From assembly GCA_964585575.1 (NCBI GenBank), contig CAZPEM010000064.1:1-17624 (forward strand): a stretch of 17,624 bases of DNA. Reading direction: 5' to 3'. The notes beneath the pieces were generated by a model. That model had not been told where the DNA came from. It did not search any database and saw nothing but the letters and a program-made list of their open reading frames with translations. Made by a program: the position numbers and the translations under genes. Source of the DNA: UBA4655 sp964585575. Its GTDB lineage: Bacteria > Planctomycetota > Planctomycetia > Pirellulales > UBA1268. Numbering within the stretch: the stretch's first letter is position 1; each line of letters opens with the position of its first letter. Below are positions 13,087-17,624 of the stretch, piece after piece.

Positions 13087-15666
13087 TCAGTGTTCCAGAA
13101 ACGCCTTGCTGTGGAAAATTTCAAGCAGCATCTTTCTCATCGGATACCCATCGGCGGCATGGACTTCCATGATCTTCCTGATTTCCGCCATGTCGTCGAT
13201 GTCGGGTTTGCGTCCGGTGGCATAGAGCATGAAACTCTTCAGGAGGCCCCGCACCGTGTCCTTCAGGTAAGCGGAGGCGACGGTCTCCTTGAACTCCGCG
13301 TAGGTGCGAAACTCCTCGCCGCGGGGCAGCTGCCCGACCGTGTCGACCGGGCGGGTCTCCCCCTTGCCTCGCCACGCCACGTTGGAATCCAGCTCATCGA
13401 CGACGTAGGACTCATGCTCTTCGTTCCGCCAACGTCCGCTGATGTCGAAGTTTTGAAACGCGAAGCCGATGGGGTCGAGCCTGGTGTGGCAGACCGCACA
13501 GCTCTGGTCCTTGCGGTGAAACGCCATGAGCTCGCGAGGAGACAAGTTTTTGAGCTCCTCGGATTTTGCATCCAGCTCCGGGACCGCCAACGGCGGCAGT
13601 TGCGGGGGTGCGTCGAGAATGTTCCGGGCCGTCCAGGCACCGCGATAGATCACCCAATTGTCGCCCATCCAGCACAGCATCGATTGGATTCCGGAGTGCG
13701 ACATGATGCCACCTCCGCGGGAATCGTTCGCCCGAAGCCTCACCTTCCGCATCTGACCACCCTGCATCTCGCCGTATCCGTAATGGCGGGCCAAGGCGTT
13801 GTTCATCATCGTCCAGTCGCTGGAAACCAATTCGCGGGCGGATCGATCCTCGGCCAGCAGGAGGCGGATGTAGGAGAATGTTTCCTCTCGCATCGAGTCC
13901 TGCAGGTGGCGGCGGAACTGATAGCTTGCCTTGCCCCGGTAATCGTCCACCAACGTGATCGGCTGATCCAGCTCGAGCCACTGTGTCACGAACGGCCGCA
14001 CGAACGCGGAATGACTGCGGGGATCGTCGAGCAGCCGCTCCGCCTGCGCCCGGAGCACCTCGGGCCGCCGCAACTCGCCCGCAGCGGCGAGAGACCGCAG
14101 TTCTGCATCCGGCGGGCAGCCGATCAGCATGAAGCTCAGTCGCGATGCCACGGCGTGGTCCGCAATCGACCGGTCCTGGTGGGCCGTCGAATCCAAATGA
14201 CGGAATGGACTGCTCATCAGCACCGCCTGAAAGGCGGACCGCAGCGCGGGGTCGAACGCCCATCCGTCGTCCCGCAGCCGTCGGTAAAACGACAGGAAAT
14301 GACTCCGTTCGCCATCCTTCACCGGCCGGCGATAGGCCCGCTCCATCCACAGCGCGAGCAGCTTCTCTGCTGTCTGCGGGGAATCGGTGATCTTTCCCAG
14401 ATCGACCTGCCATGCCGCCGGCGGCCAGGCGGCGACATAACGGGGCTCCAGTTCGAGCTGTTTGAGAACGACGAATGGCTTCGGTTGCTGCAGGGGGTCC
14501 TTGAATTCCGCCTTGTTCCACACCGGCCGAAAAAGCCCCATGCCGCCGGGCAATTTCCGCGGGTCGGAAGTGTCTTCGTTCTCGAAGCCCGGCACCCGAT
14601 AGGCGAGTTCCACCCGCGGGTCCAAGAAGACTTCGAGTCCCTTCGAGTTGACGAGCACGTCTTCGAATTGCACCTGATATTCGAGGTCGATCGGTCCGGT
14701 GATTTCTCGCTGATCGAGGATCTTCGGGCCAACCTTCACCCAGAGGATCGGATTGGGCACCTCGGGAAAAGCGGCGTACGAACTGACGCTGAGCTTGATC
14801 CGCATTACACCGCGAGAATCAGGGGGCGGAGGGATGACCAGGAAAGGGTTGCCCCGATCGTTCGGCCATTTGGGTTCCATGAACCCGCCGATCCCCGGCC
14901 GGACGTTGGAGGGCAGCCCTCGGAGCGTAATTCCCTTCTCGGCCCACGCCTTGACTGTCGCGTTCAGCTGTTGTTGTATTGCTTTGTCGATATTGGCTTT
15001 GTCGCTTTGAAGTTTGTCGCTTTGAAGTTTGTCGCCCTGAGGCCTGTCGGGGCTGGCGAGATTGCCGGGGGTTGCGAGATCCACCAGATCGACTCGCAGC
15101 GGCTCGCCGGGCGGAGGCTCGAGAAAGCGGATCGATTCCACGGCCCGCCGGGTGACCTCCACCGCTTGGGCGATCGAGTCGGCCGCGTCTTGGAGGCCCT
15201 CCGCGCCGGTGTCGAACCCCTCGATCATGGTGTCGCCCGGCATGCTGTCCGCGAAGTCCACCTTGACGCCCGTGATGTCCTGCAGCGCGGCGTTGAACTC
15301 GCGGCGATTCAAACGCCGCACGCTTCCCGCCTCCAAACCGCGTTGCGCTCTGGCGATCCAGGTCAGAGCGTCCGCCTTGCTGGAGGCGGCAGGCTGCTCC
15401 GCTTCCTTGGGCGGCATCTCGCCCGCCGAGAGCTGCTCATGAATCATCGTCCACAGATGGCGGTCTGAGAGGTGGAAGCCGTCGATCTGGTCGAATCGGA
15501 GGCGTGCCTCTTGGACATCGGGCCCGTGACAGTCGATGCAAAAACGGCGGAGCAGCGGTTGCACCACATCCGCGAAAGCCGCGGAATTGGCGGAATGCTC
15601 GGCGGCGGTGGCCGCGAGGACCGGGCTGAGCACCAGCAGCGAGAATGTGACCGCGGCCTTTTGCAT
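13087..15666 (-). CDS. DUF1592/DUF1588-type secreted c-type cytochrome protein
   Basis: 859 aa from ATG 15666, chosen because it opens directly into a signal peptide (MQKAAVTFSLL...AATAAEH). A TTG at 15726 would add 20 unlikely residues. The predicted order is: cytochrome-like CIDCHG (43-48); DUF1587-like RRLNRREFNAALQD region (about 114-180); a short repeat insert (209-228); a beta-rich central part; DUF1595-like AYRRP region (about 438-492); DUF1592-like (about 503-625); DUF1588-like (about 637-746) ending with CAVCH (723-727) and RLDPIGFAFQNFD; and DUF1585-like (about 784-857) with LLKSFMLYATGRKP. The two CXXCH motifs predict covalent haem attachment in the periplasm. Electron transfer is inferred; substrate and partners are unknown, but the downstream DUF1552 gene is the usual companion. 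The ribosome site is weak. Confidence 0.93.
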   Translation of the reverse strand: MQKAAVTFSLLVLSPVLAATAAEHSANSAAFADVVQPLLRRFCIDCHGPDVQEARLRFDQIDGFHLSDRHLWTMIHEQLSAGEMPPKEAEQPAASSKADALTWIARAQRGLEAGSVRRLNRREFNAALQDITGVKVDFADSMPGDTMIEGFDTGAEGLQDAADSIAQAVEVTRRAVESIRFLEPPPGEPLRVDLVDLATPGNLASPDRPQGDKLQSDKLQSDKANIDKAIQQQLNATVKAWAEKGITLRGLPSNVRPGIGGFMEPKWPNDRGNPFLVIPPPPDSRGVMRIKLSVSSYAAFPEVPNPILWVKVGPKILDQREITGPIDLEYQVQFEDVLVNSKGLEVFLDPRVELAYRVPGFENEDTSDPRKLPGGMGLFRPVWNKAEFKDPLQQPKPFVVLKQLELEPRYVAAWPPAAWQVDLGKITDSPQTAEKLLALWMERAYRRPVKDGERSHFLSFYRRLRDDGWAFDPALRSAFQAVLMSSPFRHLDSTAHQDRSIADHAVASRLSFMLIGCPPDAELRSLAAAGELRRPEVLRAQAERLLDDPRSHSAFVRPFVTQWLELDQPITLVDDYRGKASYQFRRHLQDSMREETFSYIRLLLAEDRSARELVSSDWTMMNNALARHYGYGEMQGGQMRKVRLRANDSRGGGIMSHSGIQSMLCWMGDNWVIYRGAWTARNILDAPPQLPPLAVPELDAKSEELKNLSPRELMAFHRKDQSCAVCHTRLDPIGFAFQNFDISGRWRNEEHESYVVDELDSNVAWRGKGETRPVDTVGQLPRGEEFRTYAEFKETVASAYLKDTVRGLLKSFMLYATGRKPDIDDMAEIRKIMEVHAADGYPMRKMLLEIFHSKAFLEH
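14983..15042 (-). repeat. 15-bp in-frame tandem repeat in the cytochrome gene (DKLQS)
   Basis: Four 15-base units, at 14983-14997, 14998-15012, 15013-15027 and 15028-15042. The two middle units are identical and encode DKLQS, while the outer ones are diverged (DKANI-like and RPQGD-like). The array forms a hydrophilic insert between the DUF1587-like part and the central domain. Confidence 0.9.
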
Positions 15667-16078
15667 GGGAGGACCGTACCCTCGAAAGGATCTATCGGCA
15701 CGTGCGAAATCGATCATTTCGCCCAACTGCCGATCTTGTCGTGAACCGCAAAACCTGCCTTTTCATCTTACCCGGCCTGCGTCGGGGGGCGAAACTCTTG
15801 GGCGTTGGAGAAAAGACTGGGGGGGCCCGGCGAGACAGCGGAATCGCGTCCCTCGCTTGTTTGGGGGGGGGGCTCGAACGCGAGCATGATCCGCGGCGAC
15901 GCGACGGAGGCTTCCCTGGCCCTCGGAAGCAGGTGCCGCGTGCCGCCGTTGCGAGGTGGGGAAAAAATTTTTGTCTGGCTGGGCGGGCTTCGGCACTTGG
16001 ATGGCGGAGGCCGCTGGAGTCGACGCTGTCGACGGTTGGCCTCGGTGCTCTCGAGGTTCTTGTGAAAGGGTGATCATC
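15667..16078. promoter_or_regulatory. Divergent intergenic region with G-tracts; no gene seen
   Basis: 412 bp separate the divergent cytochrome gene (- strand) and the lysine-rich peptide gene (+ strand), so promoters for both should lie here. No box pair could be named with confidence. Visible structure: G-runs at 15784-15789 (6), 15800-15802 (3), 15819-15825 (7) and 15863-15872 (10); a small hairpin GCTCG-AACG-CGAGC at 15872-15885; an A6T5 tract near 15962-15972; and a GTCGAC repeat at 16019-16033. Short open frames crossing it lack coding character and ribosome sites. Confidence 0.55.
16019..16033. promoter_or_regulatory. Candidate operator: GTCGAC-GCT-GTCGAC palindrome pair
   Basis: Two copies of the palindrome GTCGAC are separated by three bases, 45 bases before the ATG of the lysine-rich peptide gene. 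The pair is both a direct and an inverted repeat, so it could be a protein-binding site or a short 6-bp-stem hairpin in the leader RNA. This is inferred from shape and position only; in GC-rich DNA such hexamers are not rare. Confidence 0.25.
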
Positions 16079-16345
16079 ATGAAGACGATGCGTTTCCTGG
16101 TGGCGATGGCGATCGTGGCGGCTGTGGGCGTGGGGCTTGCCGGCTTCGCCGGGGCCGCGGAAAAGATGGGTCGGAAGGCCGCCACGCCGGCGGTGGAGAA
16201 GGCCGCTCGGACGCCGGCCGCGAAGCCGGTGAAGAAGGCGAAGGAGACGCAGACCCAGAAGAAGGCGAAGGGCGACGCGCAGCTCGAGGTCGGCAAGAAG
16301 CCCAAGGCCGGCAAGAATACGGGAGCCGTCAAGAAGGCCGCGTGA
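16079..16345 (+). CDS. Small exported lysine-rich peptide, function unknown
   Basis: 88 aa. ATG at 16079 is preceded by AAAGGG (16065-16070) eight bases upstream; a longer in-frame start at 15956 lies in non-coding-like sequence and is rejected. Residues 1-26 are a textbook signal peptide ending GFAGA-AE. The mature 62 residues contain 16 lysines and only five acidic residues, with Ala, Pro and Thr and recurring KKAK/VKKA phrases, so the peptide is strongly basic and probably disordered. The tail composition recalls histone H1-like proteins, but the export signal argues against a DNA role. It might bind acidic polymers at the envelope, or be a cationic peptide; this is inference. A strong hairpin follows 24 bp after the stop. 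Confidence 0.75.
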   Translation: MKTMRFLVAMAIVAAVGVGLAGFAGAAEKMGRKAATPAVEKAARTPAAKPVKKAKETQTQKKAKGDAQLEVGKKPKAGKNTGAVKKAA

Positions 16346-16369
16346 GCGTGGCTCCGGGATTCAGGCCGC

Positions 16370-16403
16370 CGTCCGGGGGCTTCCGTCGAGGAGCCCCCGG
16401 ACG
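16370..16403 (+). terminator. Perfect 12-bp-stem hairpin, probable terminator without U-tract
   Basis: Bases 16370-16381 (CGTCCGGGGGCT) are the exact reverse complement of 16392-16403, with a 10-base loop between them. It lies 24 bp after the stop of the lysine-rich peptide gene and 79 bp before the sigma factor start. No T-run follows, so it is either a non-canonical terminator, an RNA 3'-end stabiliser, or a leader structure for the sigma gene. Confidence 0.6.
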
Positions 16404-16482
16404 CTACGCCGAGTGCCGCCGCCCGCCATCGTGTTCATCCATCGCCTGTTCTTCATCCGTTGCCTCCGTCGATGAACGCTTC

Positions 16483-17025
16483 ATGAACGATCCCGAGTTG
16501 ATCCGTCAGTTCCTGCGACACCAGGGGGATTTCATGGCCTACCTGATGGCGATGGTCCGCGACCTCGATGCCGCCGAGGAGGTCTTCCAGAACGCCGCCG
16601 TGGTGGTGATGCAGCACGCCGGCAGCCCGGGGATGGAGCCGATCCGCGACTTCCGCGCCTGGGCCAAGGAGATCGTCCGTCGGCAGGCGCTCCAATATCT
16701 TCGGTCCAAGGGGCGGGCGGCCCGTGTTGCGGACATCGAGCCCGAACTGATCGTGCAAATCGACCGCGCCTTCGATGACGACGCCACGGATCCGAGCTTT
16801 CGGCAACGGGAGCTCGATGCCCTGCGCGAGTGCGCCACGCGGCTGCCCGATGTGCAGCGGCGGATGGTCGCGATGCGGTACGAGGGCCGGGCGTCGTTCG
16901 ACGCGATCGGCACGGCGGTGGGCCGAACCGCTGCGGCCGTCCAGCGGTCGCTCTCCCGCACCCGTAAGTTGCTGCACGACTGCGTGCAGTCCAAGCTGAC
17001 CCGTGGATCCGGAATGGCCCCATGA
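16483..17025 (+). CDS. ECF sigma factor (Rhodopirellula/Verrucomicrobium-type sigma-70)
   Basis: 180 aa. ATG at 16483 (MNDPELIRQFLRHQ) is the natural family start; a GTG at 16342 would add 47 residues encoded across the hairpin and is rejected. Region 2 spans about 5-75, with the characteristic LDAAEEVFQNAAVVVM (about 27-42) and FRAWAKEIVRRQALQYLRSK. Region 4 spans about 110-165, with LPDVQRRMVAMRYEG and the helix-turn-helix SFDAIGTAVGRTAAAVQRSLSR. There is no sigma region 3, as expected for ECF factors. It should direct RNA polymerase to a small regulon, held in check by the overlapping downstream membrane protein (ATGA at 17022-17025). The ribosome site is weak. Target promoters are unknown. 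Confidence 0.93.
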   Translation: MNDPELIRQFLRHQGDFMAYLMAMVRDLDAAEEVFQNAAVVVMQHAGSPGMEPIRDFRAWAKEIVRRQALQYLRSKGRAARVADIEPELIVQIDRAFDDDATDPSFRQRELDALRECATRLPDVQRRMVAMRYEGRASFDAIGTAVGRTAAAVQRSLSRTRKLLHDCVQSKLTRGSGMAP

Positions 17026-17624
17026 CATCGACGCATCCCGAAAACGATGACTCCAGGCCGTCAGGCCGCGAACTCGAGGACCTGATCACTCGGCATTTCG
17101 ATGGCGGGCTTGATCCGGACGGGCAGCGACGGCTGGCCACGCTGCTCGACGCCGCACCGGCGGCCCGTGAAACGTTCGCCCGATACCTGCGACTGGAGGG
17201 GGCGATCATCAGGCTCGCCTCCGCCGGCCTGATTGGCTCTTCAGCAGGCGACGAATCAGCCGTGATCCCGCGGCCCCGGGCGGACGTCGGTTCGTCGCCG
17301 TGGCTGCGGAAGGCGGCGCTCGCCATGGCGGGCAGCCTGCTGGCGGCCGTGGTGGTGGCGACGCTGTACGTGCTGCGGCCGGCATCCGAGCACCTGTCCG
17401 GTGGCGACGTGGCCTTCATCGCCGAACGCTGGCTGGAAGTGCGGGCGGCGGATGGCGTCGTCGAACCGGATGGAGACGAATCCGAAGGGGATGGACCGGA
17501 AACCGACGAGACGGATCGGATGGCTGGATCGCCACCTGACTGGTTGGTGGCCGCCGTGGCCGACGATGGGGCGGGCCGGTCGGGGCCCGGCGATGGTGCG
17601 GGCCGGTCGGGGCCCGGCGATGGT
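17022..17624 (+). CDS. Membrane anti-sigma/FecR-like regulator, 3' truncated by window edge
   Basis: 201 codons are visible with no stop before the window end. ATG at 17022 overlaps the sigma factor stop (ATGA), indicating translational coupling and a paired role. Residues about 16-68 (LEDLITRHFDGGLDPDGQRRL, then LLDAAPAARETFARYLRLEG) match the cytoplasmic N-terminal segment of planctomycete FecR/LamG-type proteins encoded after ECF sigma genes. Residues about 97-118 form one transmembrane helix. The outer part has an acidic stretch (148-166, EPDGDESEGDGPETDETD) and then an AGRSGPGDG repeat (184-201). No anti-sigma zinc-binding HxxxCxxC motif is seen. A signal-sensing role is inferred from position; whether a FecR or a LamG domain follows lies beyond the window. 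Confidence 0.8.
   Translation, partial: MTSTHPENDDSRPSGRELEDLITRHFDGGLDPDGQRRLATLLDAAPAARETFARYLRLEGAIIRLASAGLIGSSAGDESAVIPRPRADVGSSPWLRKAALAMAGSLLAAVVVATLYVLRPASEHLSGGDVAFIAERWLEVRAADGVVEPDGDESEGDGPETDETDRMAGSPPDWLVAAVADDGAGRSGPGDGAGRSGPGDG
17571..17624 (+). repeat. 27-bp in-frame tandem repeat (AGRSGPGDG), running into the window end
   Basis: Two identical 27-base units, at 17571-17597 and 17598-17624, each encode AGRSGPGDG; the array probably continues past the edge. It lies in the presumed extracytoplasmic part of the anti-sigma-like protein, in a Gly/Asp-rich linker. Confidence 0.92.

Noticed and set aside
13066..15468. An 800-codon open frame on the + strand opposite the cytochrome gene
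   Set aside because: It is the antisense shadow of a well-recognised DUF1592-type gene. Long antisense frames are expected in GC-rich DNA, and it shows no family match or ribosome site.
15667..15726. TTG start at 15726 adding 20 residues to the cytochrome protein
   Set aside because: The extra residues precede a complete signal peptide starting at the ATG at 15666.
16342..16482. GTG start giving the sigma factor a 47-residue N-terminal extension
   Set aside because: The extension would be encoded across the 12-bp hairpin, is Pro/Ser/Cys-rich, and precedes the normal family start MNDPELIRQFL.

Overview
The window looks like chromosomal DNA of a planctomycete, most plausibly of the Pirellula/Rhodopirellula type. 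This rests on high GC content and several families typical of that phylum: a PVC-type 'membrane-bound dehydrogenase' with HEAT repeats, a DUF1592-type c-type cytochrome gene paired with a DUF1552 gene, an ECF sigma factor coupled to a membrane anti-sigma/FecR-like protein, and many secreted proteins of unknown function. No tRNA, rRNA, CRISPR array, transposase or phage gene was seen.

Region 1 (1-11679, + strand) is one very tight run of eight genes. Junctions are 4-bp ATGA overlaps, a 1-bp TGATG overlap, or gaps of 1-6 bp, so the genes are almost certainly cotranscribed and translationally coupled. The 5' end of the run lies outside the window. In order: (1) the C-terminal part of a low-complexity and helical protein with polyglycine spacers; (2) secreted protein A; (3) secreted protein B; (4) a secreted squalene-cyclase/prenyltransferase-fold protein; (5) A', a paralogue of A; (6) B', a paralogue of B; (7) a 760-aa secreted beta-rich repeat protein; (8) a PVC-type dehydrogenase/beta-propeller plus HEAT protein. 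The main observation is that pair A-B occurs twice, flanking gene 4 (A-B-X-A'-B'). The similarity was found by reading the proteins side by side; B and B' align without a gap over about 75 residues. All members carry export signals, so this looks like an uncharacterised cell-envelope or periplasmic system. Its function cannot be read from the sequence.

Region 2 (11716-15666, - strand) converges on the first operon. It encodes a DUF1587/1595/1592/1588/1585-type protein with two CXXCH haem motifs, followed 39 bp later by a DUF1552 protein with a probable Tat signal. This is a standard planctomycete gene pair of unknown biochemical role. The cytochrome gene carries an in-frame 15-bp tandem repeat.

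Region 3 (15667-16078) is a 412-bp divergent intergenic stretch with unusual G-tracts and short palindromes.

Region 4 (16079-17624, + strand) holds an 88-aa exported lysine-rich peptide, a perfect 12-bp-stem hairpin, an ECF sigma factor, and, overlapping it by 4 bp, the start of a membrane anti-sigma/FecR-like protein. That last gene runs off the window inside a 27-bp tandem repeat.
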